This document shows positions 23,173 to 32,484 of a stretch of 43,959 bases of DNA, piece by piece. Position 1 is the first letter of the stretch; the number at the start of each line of letters is the position of its first letter. Made by a program: the position numbers and the translations under genes. This DNA is from Pseudomonadota bacterium (GTDB lineage Bacteria > Pseudomonadota > Alphaproteobacteria > Rhizobiales > Hyphomicrobiaceae): the NCBI GenBank assembly GCA_018242255.1, contig JAFECH010000368.1, positions 1 to 43,959 on the forward strand, written 5' to 3'. The notes under the pieces were generated by a model. It was not told the DNA's origin. It ran no database searches and saw nothing but the letters and a program-made list of their open reading frames with translations.

Positions 23173-24585
23173 ATGGCAATGAACCAACAATGGCCCTCGC
23201 TTGCCGATCTCTCGGACGAGACCGAGAACGCATCCGAAGCGGCGGCCACCTTCGATCCGGAAATGGTTTCGGTTTCGCAGTTGATGTTTACTGGGTTGCA
23301 GATCGCCCGAGCAGGGGGCTTCGACGAAGCTGCGGAAATTTTTGCGAAAGCAATTCTGAAAGATCCTGAATCGGCTGAGGCCTACGAAGCGTTGGCGACC
23401 GTTCTCGTTCCGCTCGGCAAGATCGAGTTTGCCAGCCGCGCCAAAGCTAAGGCGATCAGTCTTGGCTATAATTCCGCCCAGTCGTGGGACATGCTCGGCG
23501 AAATGCTGGTGAACATCGGAAAGTTCGACGATGCGGCGAATGCTTTCAACGAAGCGCTCCTCCTGGAGCCGACTTCAAAGGACTTGGAATACAAGCTCGA
23601 AGTTGCGCGGGTCCGAGGCTCACGTTCGAAGACACTGGGAGCGGTTTCCCACTCAAAGGCCGAGGCGGATATTTTTGGATCGGCCTTCTTAAGTGCAGAT
23701 CCCGTTCCGCCCGCCTGGCAGACGGTCAGCATCGTCAACATCGTTCCAACCGGCAACCCGCATGCAGCCGCATTCGACGATCTTGTGCTGTGTTTCGAGA
23801 GCGCGCTCCACGCCCTAGGCGTCTCGGTGAACCGACGAACGAATTCGTTTTCCCAAAGCGGCATCAACATTCTGTTCGGCGCACATCTGATTGCTTCGCA
23901 GGAGGAAGCTGATAGCGTTCCGGCGAACACCGTCGTCGTCAACCTCGAGCAGGTCACTGGTTTCGACGTTAAAGGACGGCCGGTGTATTTCAGCCTTCTG
24001 AAACGATTGGCCATCTGGGATTATAGCGTCCGCAACATCGTCGAACTTCGGCGTTTGACGCAGAACCCGCTGATACGCCATTTCAGCGTCGGCTATGTTC
24101 CAGAGATGACGCGGCGTATTCCATCATTCGAACAGCCGGTTGATGTTCTGTTCTACGGCAGCACCAATGCACGCCGTATCGCAGTGCTGGAGGGGCTCGC
24201 GAAAGCCGGCCTCAACGTGAAGCATATGTTCAGTGTGTACGGCGTCGAACGCGATCAGGCGATTGCCGAAGCCAAGGTCGTTCTCAATATGCATTTCTAT
24301 GCGGACAGCATTCACGAGATCGTTCGCACCTCATATCTGCTTGCCAATAGCAAGGCGGTCGTCTCCGAGTGTGGTCCCAAAACGGAAATCGACGAGGACG
24401 TTCGGCATTCAATGTTCGCCGTGCCTTACGAAGATCTCGTGCAGGCCTGCGTTTTGCTTGTGCGCGACGAGTCGCGACGGCGCGAACTAGAGCGTCAGGC
24501 ATTCGCAACCTTCGTCCGCCGCGATCAGGTGAAGATCCTGCGCGACACCATCAACGCCACGTTGCTGCCGGATGCAGCCGCCTGA
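23173..24585 (+). CDS. TPR-containing, CgeB-like glycosyltransferase
   Basis: Protein of 470 residues. After about 35 acidic residues it has TPR-like helical repeats up to about residue 140 (FDEAAEIFAKAILKDPESAEAYEAL, then FDDAANAFNEALLLEPTS). The rest resembles GT-B glycosyltransferases of the CgeB/DUF3880 kind: NTVVVNLEQVTG, VDVLFYGSTNARRIAVLEGLAKAGLNVKHMFSVYG, and VVLNMHFYADSIHEIVRTSYLLANSKAVVSE, ending in an ERQAFATFV helix. It probably modifies a glycan or protein in the cytoplasm, with the TPR part recruiting a partner. A half-site ATGGTTAA (23090-23097) of the cell-cycle regulator CtrA lies about 80 bases upstream. It follows the PilZ gene and converges on the GT2-like gene. Confidence 0.78.
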   Translation: MAMNQQWPSLADLSDETENASEAAATFDPEMVSVSQLMFTGLQIARAGGFDEAAEIFAKAILKDPESAEAYEALATVLVPLGKIEFASRAKAKAISLGYNSAQSWDMLGEMLVNIGKFDDAANAFNEALLLEPTSKDLEYKLEVARVRGSRSKTLGAVSHSKAEADIFGSAFLSADPVPPAWQTVSIVNIVPTGNPHAAAFDDLVLCFESALHALGVSVNRRTNSFSQSGINILFGAHLIASQEEADSVPANTVVVNLEQVTGFDVKGRPVYFSLLKRLAIWDYSVRNIVELRRLTQNPLIRHFSVGYVPEMTRRIPSFEQPVDVLFYGSTNARRIAVLEGLAKAGLNVKHMFSVYGVERDQAIAEAKVVLNMHFYADSIHEIVRTSYLLANSKAVVSECGPKTEIDEDVRHSMFAVPYEDLVQACVLLVRDESRRRELERQAFATFVRRDQVKILRDTINATLLPDAAA

Positions 24586-24598
24586 AATTGAGGGATCG

Positions 24599-25375
24599 TC
24601 AGGCCGCGCTGCGCAGCGTGGCGCTTAGCGGCGCGAGCTTGGCCCAACGGCCGTCAAGCTCGGCGATGTCGGCCTGGTGCTGAGCACCGAAGCCGTTCTT
24701 TACGTCGAAAGCATCGCGCTTGGTGTCGATCTGCAGCTTGCGCGCCTTGAACGCGTTCGACCAGGGGCTGAAGCCATACCAACGGATCGACGCGAGGTCG
24801 CGGGTGCCATTGCACTGACGCGGCAGGTGCGAACTATGACGCCCGGGTGTGTAGGCGCCGATCGCATAATGATGATAAAGCCTGTTGCGCGTCGGAAACG
24901 TGAGACCGGGGATGGCGAGGCGCTTGAAGTCAATCTCGTCTTCCCATAGGCCCGTCGCCTTTTGATCGACCAACGGCTTGTCGGCATCCGGGAGATTATC
25001 GGGGTCAGTATCGACCATCACGGCGCCAGGCAGCCGCGCGCCGATAAGATCGTGTTGCAGCATCAGGCGTTCCATTTTCGCAAGCCCTGGGGCCACGAAA
25101 AATTCCGTGGTGTTGAGGGCGAGCTTCCAAGCGTCGGGAAAACGCTGCTCGTGCTTCATGACTTCGAAATCGCAAAGAAGTGCGGCGAACGTCGCGTTCT
25201 CTGACGTGACGATTTCCCAATGCGGCACCAACTCGCGACAGATTTCAACGGAGGCGTCCGTGGAATGGTAGTCGATCAGCACGCCATGATCGAAGATTTC
25301 GCGATGATGACGTAGCCACCATGGCAACAGGTAGGCTTCATTGAAAAAGTGCGAAATGACGACCCGTTGTGCCAT
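24599..25375 (-). CDS. Glycosyltransferase family 2-like protein (Glyco_tranf_2_4 type)
   Basis: Cytoplasmic protein of 258 residues with the look of a small GT-A enzyme of the GT2/GT92-like kind: VVISHFFNEAYLLPWWLRHHREIFDHGVLIDYHSTDAS at the N-terminus (the family start FxNExxLLPxWLxHH), later LNTTEFFVAP and a C-terminal part with ARLPGAVMVDTDPDNLP and YHHYAIGAYTPGRHS. The DxD of the donor site may be the VDTD segment. It is the last gene of a three-gene operon, seven bases after the methyltransferase stop. The sugar and acceptor are unknown. Confidence 0.75.
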   Translation of the reverse strand: MAQRVVISHFFNEAYLLPWWLRHHREIFDHGVLIDYHSTDASVEICRELVPHWEIVTSENATFAALLCDFEVMKHEQRFPDAWKLALNTTEFFVAPGLAKMERLMLQHDLIGARLPGAVMVDTDPDNLPDADKPLVDQKATGLWEDEIDFKRLAIPGLTFPTRNRLYHHYAIGAYTPGRHSSHLPRQCNGTRDLASIRWYGFSPWSNAFKARKLQIDTKRDAFDVKNGFGAQHQADIAELDGRWAKLAPLSATLRSAA

Positions 25376-25382
25376 TGCGGCG

Positions 25383-26627
25383 CTACTCGATTTCCTTAAG
25401 CGAGGGGAAGTAGACGATAAATTTCGGCGTCGCGCTACCGCTCACGTTTCGAATTTTCCGCATCAATTCGTCGGCAAAGTTCCAGGCGCCGATGAGGAAG
25501 GTCGTGTTGGAAGCCATCGCACCAGCATTTTTCAGCGGCTCGATCGGTGTGGTCGTACCGGGAATTGTGAGCCCCACTTTCAGCGCCGCTTCGTCGAGAT
25601 AGACATCAGGCTCGATGCCGGCTGCACGGATGAATGTCAAAGCTTTCGCGGCAACGCCCACGAGCGCGATCTTGCGGCCCGAGGCGCGATGGCGCGCGAC
25701 GGCCTCGGCAGCCGACTGCATCGCGCTTTTTGCGCCGTCGGCGAACTTTGCATAGGCAGTGCCGGCTTCGGCCGTCGTAAGTTCCGGCAATAGGAACGGC
25801 CGCGTCGGAGATGGCCACGCCACGCTGAACGGCGCACTTTCTTCGAACGCGAATGGAGCAGCATCATCATCTGCGCGGCGCAGAAACGACAGCAGGCTCG
25901 TGCCATGAACGGACGTGAGCCGCGATGCCTCGACTCGCAGGCCGCTCTTTTCCGCGAGCCGCGCCATCGACGCGACCGTGTAGAACGAATAATGCTCGTG
26001 GTAGACGGTGTCGAATTCGCCGTTGGCAATCATCATCGCCTGACTGGTCTGGATGATCGCGACGCCGCCGGGCGCGAGGCACTCGCGCACACCTTTCATG
26101 AAGGTCGACGGGTCGGGCGTATGTGCGGCGACGTTCATCGCGATGATGACGTCGAAGAAGCCTTCTGGTCTGGCCGCCGGGAAAAATCCGGTGACGACCT
26201 TACGTCCCGCGGCGATCGCGACCTTGTTGAGATTTTCCGCCGGGTCGACGCCGATGGCTTCGAAGCCCCGCGATTCCAGAATGCCTAGAAGGCTACCGTC
26301 GTTAGACGCGATATCCAGTACGCGGGCACCCGGTTTGCATGCGCGCCGCAAAGTGTCTGAGAACCACTCGAAATAGGCCTTGAGCGTTCCACTGGTGCCG
26401 CTCGCATAAAGATAGTGCTTAAAGAGCTTGGCGGGATCGACGAAATACGTCAGCTGACCATGTGTGCACGACGGGCAGTTCGCAAATCCAAGCGGGAATG
26501 CTTCGTAGGCGTCGGTCGGGCTTTCGAGAAGCAGGTTTGCGGGCGGTTGCACGTCGAGATCGAGCAATGGCGTGACGTCGCTTCCGCAGACAATGCAGGA
26601 GCGTTGGGGTTCGCAGATTGCAATCAT
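25383..26627 (-). CDS. SAM-dependent C-methyltransferase-like protein with zinc-binding N-terminus
   Basis: Protein of 414 residues with three parts as in the sugar C-methyltransferases of deoxysugar pathways (TylC3/NovU kind): a zinc-binding N-terminus (CIVCG and NCPSC), a SAM-binding domain (ARVLDIASNDGSLLGILESRGFEAIGVDPAEN; motif I is DIASNDGS), and a C-terminal domain (RKIALVGVAAKALTFIRAAGI, then YLDEAALKVGLTIPGT). It probably methylates a nucleotide sugar for surface polysaccharide. Its start codon overlaps the end of the epimerase gene by four bases, and the GT2-like gene follows after seven bases, so the three are one operon. Confidence 0.85.
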   Translation of the reverse strand: MIAICEPQRSCIVCGSDVTPLLDLDVQPPANLLLESPTDAYEAFPLGFANCPSCTHGQLTYFVDPAKLFKHYLYASGTSGTLKAYFEWFSDTLRRACKPGARVLDIASNDGSLLGILESRGFEAIGVDPAENLNKVAIAAGRKVVTGFFPAARPEGFFDVIIAMNVAAHTPDPSTFMKGVRECLAPGGVAIIQTSQAMMIANGEFDTVYHEHYSFYTVASMARLAEKSGLRVEASRLTSVHGTSLLSFLRRADDDAAPFAFEESAPFSVAWPSPTRPFLLPELTTAEAGTAYAKFADGAKSAMQSAAEAVARHRASGRKIALVGVAAKALTFIRAAGIEPDVYLDEAALKVGLTIPGTTTPIEPLKNAGAMASNTTFLIGAWNFADELMRKIRNVSGSATPKFIVYFPSLKEIE

Positions 26628-27517
26628 GATGCCGCTTGCAGCTCAGGACGGAATTGTTCGCGGAAACGCGCGCAGCGCTCTGCGATGGTCAACGGACGGG
26701 GTGCGCCGCACAGGGATTGGATGTGGGCGCAGTTCATCTGGAAGGAATACGTCGCCGAGTTGCCGCTATCGACGACTGGGACAGCGTGGTACGCGGCGAT
26801 CTGCTCGGCTAGTTCGCCGATGCCGATATTGAGCGAACCGGTATTCAGGATCGGCGGCAGAGTGTCTGAAAGCTCAATCAGGCGCAGAACGTAGTGCGCG
26901 AGATCCTCCAGGAAGAGGATGTTGCGATAGGACTGCCGATTGCGGACCTGCACGAAACCGTCGCGCATGGCCGCGATGTTCATGGCATTGAAAATCAGCT
27001 CGCTGCGCAAGTATGGGCTTGCACCGCAGACCGTACCGAGACGAAGACCCGTGATGGCGTTGGCGAAGCAGCGGGCGAGCGCGTCCATCGAGATCTTCGA
27101 GCAATCGTAGGGATTGACAGGATCGAGGCGAGTCTCACTCTCATCAAGTGGCGACGGCGGCGTGCCGTCTTCGGCCTGCATGACGGAGTAGACACTTGCA
27201 GTGCTCGCGTAGATCAACCGGGCGTTCAGCTGCTTGCGGCGCGCGAAGTGTAGAAGGTCGAGACAGTTGTTCGCGAGCGCGCCGTCGGGATCGCGCAAGG
27301 ACATCGGCACGCTCGAATGACCGGCGAACCATAGGATCACGCCGAAGTCTGCGAGGTCGGCGATCGTCAATTCCTGGTAGCGACAGCGCATTGCGTTGCG
27401 GACACCGACGAGGCGGTCGACGTTCTGATCGCAGACAGAGACGTCGTGGCCGGCGTGCGTCAGCGCGGACAGGAGAAACGAGCCGACATAGCCATGCCCA
27501 ACGAGAAGAATTTTCAC
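26624..27517 (-). CDS. NAD-dependent sugar epimerase/dehydratase (extended SDR)
   Basis: Extended short-chain dehydrogenase of 297 residues that probably changes the sugar ring of a nucleotide sugar. Glycine motif VGHGYVGSFLL (G-x-G-x-x-G), IYASTASVYSV with the catalytic Ser/Thr, and the active-site pair in NPYDCSKISMD (Tyr-x-x-x-Lys), then GLRLGTVCGASPYLRSELIFN and YRNILFLEDLAHYVLRLIE. First gene of the operon that continues into the methyltransferase (ATGA overlap) and the GT2-like gene. GTG at 27517 has GGGGG about six bases upstream. Confidence 0.88.
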   Translation of the reverse strand: MKILLVGHGYVGSFLLSALTHAGHDVSVCDQNVDRLVGVRNAMRCRYQELTIADLADFGVILWFAGHSSVPMSLRDPDGALANNCLDLLHFARRKQLNARLIYASTASVYSVMQAEDGTPPSPLDESETRLDPVNPYDCSKISMDALARCFANAITGLRLGTVCGASPYLRSELIFNAMNIAAMRDGFVQVRNRQSYRNILFLEDLAHYVLRLIELSDTLPPILNTGSLNIGIGELAEQIAAYHAVPVVDSGNSATYSFQMNCAHIQSLCGAPRPLTIAERCARFREQFRPELQAAS

Positions 27518-27601
27518 GGCTGCCCCCTAACCGCGCCAGCTTAACAGTTTGATCTGTTCTGCTTTGCCTTGCGCGTGGCTTGTGAGCTGCAGCTGCCTAT
27601 T

Positions 27602-28519
27602 CTAGGCCGCTTTTTCGCGGCGGCGGACGGGCGGCCGACCGGCTGCTCCCATGAGTTCCAAAAGCGCCATTTCTGCTTGGCTCGCGTAGCGCTCCTTGTG
27701 ATGCAGAATGTAAAATGAGCGCTGAGGTAGCGGAAATTCAAGGGCCACGAGCTTGCCCGCAAGCAGTCCCGCCTCGGCAACGAGATTTGAGATAGCGGTG
27801 GCGCCGACGCCCGCTTCAACGGCAGCGCACACCGCTTCGTTCGACGGCAGCTCGAGTCCGACACTAAGGTCCGAGGGGGATATACCGTGATCCTTGAGGG
27901 CGGCTTCGAATTCGCCGCGCGTACCCGACCCCTGCTCACGCATCACCCAAGTCATGGCTTTGATATCGGCGGGCTCGAGCTTCTCCTTGCCGGCCAACGG
28001 ATGGTTCGGCGCGACGACGATGACGAGCCTGTCACCCTCGACCACCCGGACAGAAAGATGCGGATCGTCGATCGTTCCCTCGATGAAGCCGATATCGGCT
28101 AGGCCATCATGCGTTGCAGTGGCCACTTGCTGGGTATTGCCGGCCTTAAGCTGCAGCTGAATCTCAGGATAGCGCCGGTTGAAGATTGCGAGGAACGGCG
28201 GCAGCCAATAGTTCACGATGGTCTGGCTGGCGTAGATCGACAACGATCCGCGCTTCAAGCCGGCGAGATCGGCAAGCGCTTTTTCCGCGGTCGCGGCCCG
28301 GGCGAGAACGCCGCGAGCCTCGACGAGGAAAACGCGGCCGGCGTCCGTCAGTTCAATGCGGCGGCCGATGCGGTCGAACAGCTTCACGGCGTAGCGTTCT
28401 TCGAGGGCTGCAATGGCGGAGCTGGCGGCTGACTGCGTGATGTTGATCTCGTGGGCAGCCTGCGTCACGTGCTGCCTCTCAGCGACCGCGACGAAAATGC
28501 GAAGTTGTTCGAGCGTCAT
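27602..28519 (-). CDS. LysR-family regulator next to yeiH
   Basis: LysR-type regulator of 305 residues: N-terminal winged helix (MTLEQLRIFVAVAERQHVTQAAHEINITQSAASSAI... pattern, then ALEERYAVKLFDRIGRRIELT) and a periplasmic-binding-like effector domain (LSIYASQTIVNYWLPPFLAIFNRRYPEI). It resembles the CysB/YeiE branch. GAGG lies five bases before the ATG. It starts 18 bases after the yeiH stop on the same strand, so the two are one transcript and the regulator probably controls its own operon. In E. coli yeiE and yeiH are also neighbours but divergent. The effector may be a sulfur compound, as for YeiE; this is inference. Confidence 0.85.
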   Translation of the reverse strand: MTLEQLRIFVAVAERQHVTQAAHEINITQSAASSAIAALEERYAVKLFDRIGRRIELTDAGRVFLVEARGVLARAATAEKALADLAGLKRGSLSIYASQTIVNYWLPPFLAIFNRRYPEIQLQLKAGNTQQVATATHDGLADIGFIEGTIDDPHLSVRVVEGDRLVIVVAPNHPLAGKEKLEPADIKAMTWVMREQGSGTRGEFEAALKDHGISPSDLSVGLELPSNEAVCAAVEAGVGATAISNLVAEAGLLAGKLVALEFPLPQRSFYILHHKERYASQAEMALLELMGAAGRPPVRRREKAA

Positions 28520-28537
28520 GTCATCCTCGGGTTCTTC

Positions 28538-29629
28538 TCAAACGATTACCTTGATCAAGCCTAAGCTGAAGCCGGCGATGAAGAGCGACGAAGCCGCGCC
28601 GAGCAATAGCGGACGCAATCCCTTGGCTTTAAGCTTCATGATGTCGGTTTCGAGCCCCATGGCGGCGAGCGAAACGGAGAGCAGGAACGTCGTCACCGGC
28701 ACGATGACGTGCTTCACATCCGGCGGGATGACGACGAGGCTGTTCAAGCCGACAAGTGCGATAAAGCCAACCAGAAACCAGGGCATTGGGGCCTTGGCGG
28801 AGACGTTCGTTGCACCGTGCTGATGGTGCGACTGGCGACGGGCGGCCAACAATCCGAGCGAGATGACGACAGGCGCCAGCAGCATGACGCGGCTGAGCTT
28901 GGCGATGGTGCCGTATTCGCCCGAAGACTGACCGTCCTGGAAGGATGCAGCGACGACCTGGGCAATCTCGTGGATCGACGCACCGGCCCAGAGCCCGAAT
29001 GCGTGCGGATCGAGATGCAAGAGCGCGGGGAACAGCGGATACGTGAACATGGCAATGGAGCCGAAGATGGTCACGCACGCCACGGCGTACGCGACGTCTT
29101 CGTCGTGTCCCTTGGTTACCGTGTTGGTGGCGATGACGGCGGATGCGCCGCAGATCGACGTGCCGGCGGCGATAAGCTGCGTCAGCTTGCGATCAACGCC
29201 CATCATGTGACCCAGCCAGGTTGTAAATGAAAATGTAGCGATGAGCGTCGCGACGATGATGGCAAAGCCGATCGGTCCGACTTCGACGATCTGCTGGGCA
29301 GTCAACTGGAAGCCCAATAGGATGATGGCGAAGCGCAGGATACGTCGGAGCGAGAACGTCACGCCCTCTTTGGCCCGGCGAGGGGTGCCGACGATGTTGT
29401 GGAACGCGATGCCGATGATGATCGAAAGGATCATCGGGCTGAACGTGCCGACACCAGGAAGCTCTCGGAGACCGTAGGCGAGGGCAGCGATCGTCGCTGT
29501 GAGGAAAAGGCCGGGCCATATCCCTTGCGTATAGGCCGCGTGAAACGCCGGCTTCCGAGGATGCCGGTGTCCTCTCGCGTGAGCGTCCGTGGGAGCGGCG
29601 GGAACATTGGCCTGCATGGCGGGCGGCAT
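28538..29629 (-). CDS. yeiH: YeiH-family transporter (putative sulfate/anion exporter)
   Basis: Integral membrane protein of 363 residues, family UPF0324 (Cons_hypoth698), annotated as putative sulfate exporter. About ten membrane segments; conserved blocks [63 protein letters not shown] and [14 protein letters not shown]. The ATG at 29629 has GGAAGGAG six bases upstream; the longer frame adds a cysteine-rich stretch with no site. Before the first membrane segment is a short His/Arg-rich patch ([11 protein letters not shown]). The LysR gene follows after 18 bases. The substrate is not proven for the family. Confidence 0.88.
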   Translation of the reverse strand: MPPAMQANVPAAPTDAHARGHRHPRKPAFHAAYTQGIWPGLFLTATIAALAYGLRELPGVGTFSPMILSIIIGIAFHNIVGTPRRAKEGVTFSLRRILRFAIILLGFQLTAQQIVEVGPIGFAIIVATLIATFSFTTWLGHMMGVDRKLTQLIAAGTSICGASAVIATNTVTKGHDEDVAYAVACVTIFGSIAMFTYPLFPALLHLDPHAFGLWAGASIHEIAQVVAASFQDGQSSGEYGTIAKLSRVMLLAPVVISLGLLAARRQSHHQHGATNVSAKAPMPWFLVGFIALVGLNSLVVIPPDVKHVIVPVTTFLLSVSLAAMGLETDIMKLKAKGLRPLLLGAASSLFIAGFSLGLIKVIV

Positions 29630-29804
29630 AATTTTCTCCTTCCGAAATCTGCCGCAGCATGACGTTCTCCTTTGGGCCACTCCAACGCAAAGTCGCACTG
29701 GTTTCAATCGATTTTATTTATTGATCACGAAAAATATATCGTTTTGCCAACTGGATTTATGGGCAATCTAATTGAGTTGCTATTTTAAGTTGCAACACCG
29801 CCCT

Positions 29805-30815
29805 TCAATGATCGTGGGGCATCCGTTCGACCATCGGGGCGCAGCCGTGCCCCTGGCCGCAAGGTGCATCGGTTCCCACCTCGAACTGCAGCGTCGAATG
29901 GCGAATCTCGAATTCGTTGTGCAGCATCGTAGCGGTCGCCTCGATGAACGCGTCACCGGGATGTCCGTCCGGCATGACCAAGTGGCAGGTGAGTGCAGTT
30001 TGCGTGGTGCTCATAGGCCAGATGTGCAGATCGTGAATGCTTACGACGCCTGGTAGGGCGGCGAGACGGGCCTGCACTTTTCCGGCGTCGATATTGACCG
30101 GGACGCCCTGCATTGCGAGGCGGATCGAATCTCGGAGCAGGCCCCACGTGCCCCAGATGATAATGCCGCCGACGATGAGACTGACGAGCGGGTCGAGCCA
30201 ATCCCACCCTGTGAGCATCACGGCGATGCCCACCAGCACCACGCCGAACGAGACGGCAGCGTCCGCTACCATGTGCAGATAGGCGCCGCGAATATTCACG
30301 TCGCGCTCGCGGCCGGACATGAACAACCATGCGGTAAAGCCGTTGATCAGGATGCCGATCGCTGCAACGACGATCATGATGCTGCCTACGACCGGCGCTG
30401 GCTCGATCAAGCGCTGCACCGCTTCGAGGGTGATGGCGCCGACCGCAACAAGCAGCAGCACGGCATTGGCGAGGGCCGCAAGAATAGTCGACGAGCCAAA
30501 TCCGTAGGTGAAATTGAAGGTCGCGCGGCGCTTAACAAGAACGCTTGCGCCCCAAGCCATCAGCAATCCGAGCACGTCTCCCAGATTATGGCCGGCGTCG
30601 GCGACGAGTGCCATCGAGTTTGCGAGGAAGCCTGCGATGACTTCGACAATGACGAACGCGACGTTCAACGCCGTTCCCACGGCGAACGCTGCTCCGAAAT
30701 CCTTCGGCGCGTGACTGTGACCTAGCCCACCATGGCCGTGACCTTCATGGCTATGGCCAGCGTGGTCATGACCGCCGTGATCGTGATCGCCGTGCGAAGC
30801 GTGGGGCGTTGTCAT
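29805..30815 (-). CDS. czcD: Cation diffusion facilitator (zinc/cobalt exporter, CzcD-like)
   Basis: CDF-family metal exporter of 336 residues with six membrane segments. The His-rich N-terminus (HGDHDHGGHDHAGHSHEGHGHGG) binds metal. The transport site motifs are ALVADAGHNLGD and LHMVADAAVSFGVV (the H/D-x-x-x-D pairs of transmembrane 2 and 5). The C-terminal domain (RLAALPGVVSIHDLHIWPMSTTQTALTCHLVM) is the dimeric cytosolic metal sensor. The end is again His/Cys-rich (CGQGHGCAP, MPHDH). Zinc is the likely main substrate, driven by proton antiport. It is a single gene; no metal-dependent regulator or operator was recognised beside it. Confidence 0.92.
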   Translation of the reverse strand: MTTPHASHGDHDHGGHDHAGHSHEGHGHGGLGHSHAPKDFGAAFAVGTALNVAFVIVEVIAGFLANSMALVADAGHNLGDVLGLLMAWGASVLVKRRATFNFTYGFGSSTILAALANAVLLLVAVGAITLEAVQRLIEPAPVVGSIMIVVAAIGILINGFTAWLFMSGRERDVNIRGAYLHMVADAAVSFGVVLVGIAVMLTGWDWLDPLVSLIVGGIIIWGTWGLLRDSIRLAMQGVPVNIDAGKVQARLAALPGVVSIHDLHIWPMSTTQTALTCHLVMPDGHPGDAFIEATATMLHNEFEIRHSTLQFEVGTDAPCGQGHGCAPMVERMPHDH

Positions 30816-30946
30816 GGTCTACCGCTCGGTCGAATTCAAGCCTGAAGGGGGGATGTCGTCCCCCATCGTTGAAATAGGGTGTTTCGACCGTGCCGCAATC
30901 CGGGGGCGTTGGGCGATCGAATAGCGTCTGTGTCGCGCGGAAGCGA

Positions 30947-32359
30947 TTAACCTTTGTCCACGCCGCTAATGCGCTCAAGCAGGCGCGGACGGCGAGGCGA
31001 AGCGCCTTGGCCACCCTGAGCAGGTTCCGTCTGGCCTGCGGGAAGCGGCGGCGGACCCCCAAGTTCCGCTTTCGGGCTCTCCCCAGCGCCGTTTACCGGC
31101 GCCTTGCGAGCGCGTAGCGGAGGTAATGCTTGGCCTTGGCGCGGCTCGCGGCTTTCGTCGGTGACCGAGACCTCAGTGTCGTTGGCCGCGAGCTTCGGCG
31201 GTCGAGGCGCGGAAATGCGTTCGGCAAGCGATGGGCGGGGAAGCTCGGGCGGCGCTGCCTGAGTACCATTTTCGCCGCCCACACCGAGCCGCCGCATTTC
31301 TTCGTGAAAGCGGACGGCTTGCCGCGACAAGCGTTCCCGCCCGGCGGCGATTTCGGCGCGAAGCTCGGTGATAATCCGGCGCTGGTGATCAATCTCGGCT
31401 TGCAGTGCGCCCGCGTCCGCCTTCTGGACGAAGTCGGCGGTTGGATGCTCTCGGTCCTCGTAGGCCTGCAGCATGGCCTTCAATTTGGCGATCTCGGTTG
31501 ATTTCGCATCGCTCGCGACCTGGATATCAGCGATACGATCTTCGAGAGCCATGCGCTCAGCATCGTCGCCATCAAGGCCCGATTTGAGCGCGTTTAGCTC
31601 CGCCTCGGTTTTCGCCAGCGCCAGCATCAGCCTCTTGATCTCAGCGCTCTGCTCGCTGCTCGACGCCATTTTGCCGGCTGCCTGCAGACGTTCGATCATT
31701 GCGGCTTGTTCCCGGCTCTTCTCACGCAGGGCCTCAAGCTCAGTACGCAGCGCGATGTTGGCGTCGGCGGCCGCCCCTTTCACGCTGTCACGATTGCGAA
31801 CGGCACGGGTGTCAAGAGTGGTGCGCAACTGTGCGAGCTCGCGCTCGCGTTGCTTGTTGAGTTGTGCCGCCTCTTCCAGAGCGGCGGCCTGCTTGGCGCC
31901 GCTTGCTGCCAGGGTCTTGATCTCGCGGTCGCGGGTCGCAAGCAGCTTGCGCGTTTCGGACAAGCGCTGCTCGACCTTCGGAAGGCGATCGAGAATGGCC
32001 TGCTCCAGAACGCGCCGGGCGTTCTCGTGCTCCTCGACGCTCATTTTCTGATCAGCGATGGATTCGGACAGTTCCTGAATTTTGGCGTCGCGGCGATTGA
32101 CCTCCACGCGCTGGCGGGCCGCCATCAGCGCGGCGTCCTCAAGCTTCGACTCCAGGCGGTGGACTTCCATCGCGAAATCGGCGCGCAGGCGGTCCTTGTC
32201 GGCGCGAATTTCTTCTTCGGTGAGAGGAAGCGTCCGTTTCAGCGCTTCGGCCGTAAAGCGCTCGATGCGCCGCCGGTAGGCCGGCAACAGGACAACAACA
32301 ATCAGGGCCGCGACGAGAAAGCCCAACGTGACGAGCATCGCGGCATACAGATTGATCAC
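30947..32359 (-). CDS. Membrane-anchored coiled-coil protein, function unknown
   Basis: 470-residue protein of a type I remember only as hypothetical in Hyphomicrobiales. Residues about 7-27 are one membrane segment (AAMLVTLGFLVAALIVVVLLP). Residues about 30-380 are almost continuous heptad-like coiled coil rich in Glu, Arg, Lys, Ala and Leu (for example RLESKLEDAALMAARQRVEV). The last 90 residues are Pro-rich and disordered, with two similar short motifs, PRPSLAERISAP (about residue 387) and PRRPRLLERISGVD at the very end. GTG at 32359 has AGGACGAG upstream. It may scaffold a partner at the membrane. No enzyme motif is present. Confidence 0.75.
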   Translation of the reverse strand: MINLYAAMLVTLGFLVAALIVVVLLPAYRRRIERFTAEALKRTLPLTEEEIRADKDRLRADFAMEVHRLESKLEDAALMAARQRVEVNRRDAKIQELSESIADQKMSVEEHENARRVLEQAILDRLPKVEQRLSETRKLLATRDREIKTLAASGAKQAAALEEAAQLNKQRERELAQLRTTLDTRAVRNRDSVKGAAADANIALRTELEALREKSREQAAMIERLQAAGKMASSSEQSAEIKRLMLALAKTEAELNALKSGLDGDDAERMALEDRIADIQVASDAKSTEIAKLKAMLQAYEDREHPTADFVQKADAGALQAEIDHQRRIITELRAEIAAGRERLSRQAVRFHEEMRRLGVGGENGTQAAPPELPRPSLAERISAPRPPKLAANDTEVSVTDESREPRQGQALPPLRARKAPVNGAGESPKAELGGPPPLPAGQTEPAQGGQGASPRRPRLLERISGVDKG

Positions 32360-32484
32360 GGATACTCGTCCTGCAATGAATAACTACGCAGCCCCCGCCG
32401 CCTCAAACGCCCTTTAAGAGACGGGGAAGACCAGTTTTCTGCCTCGTTACAATATCTTACTCGTGCTGCGCGCATCACTTGCAA

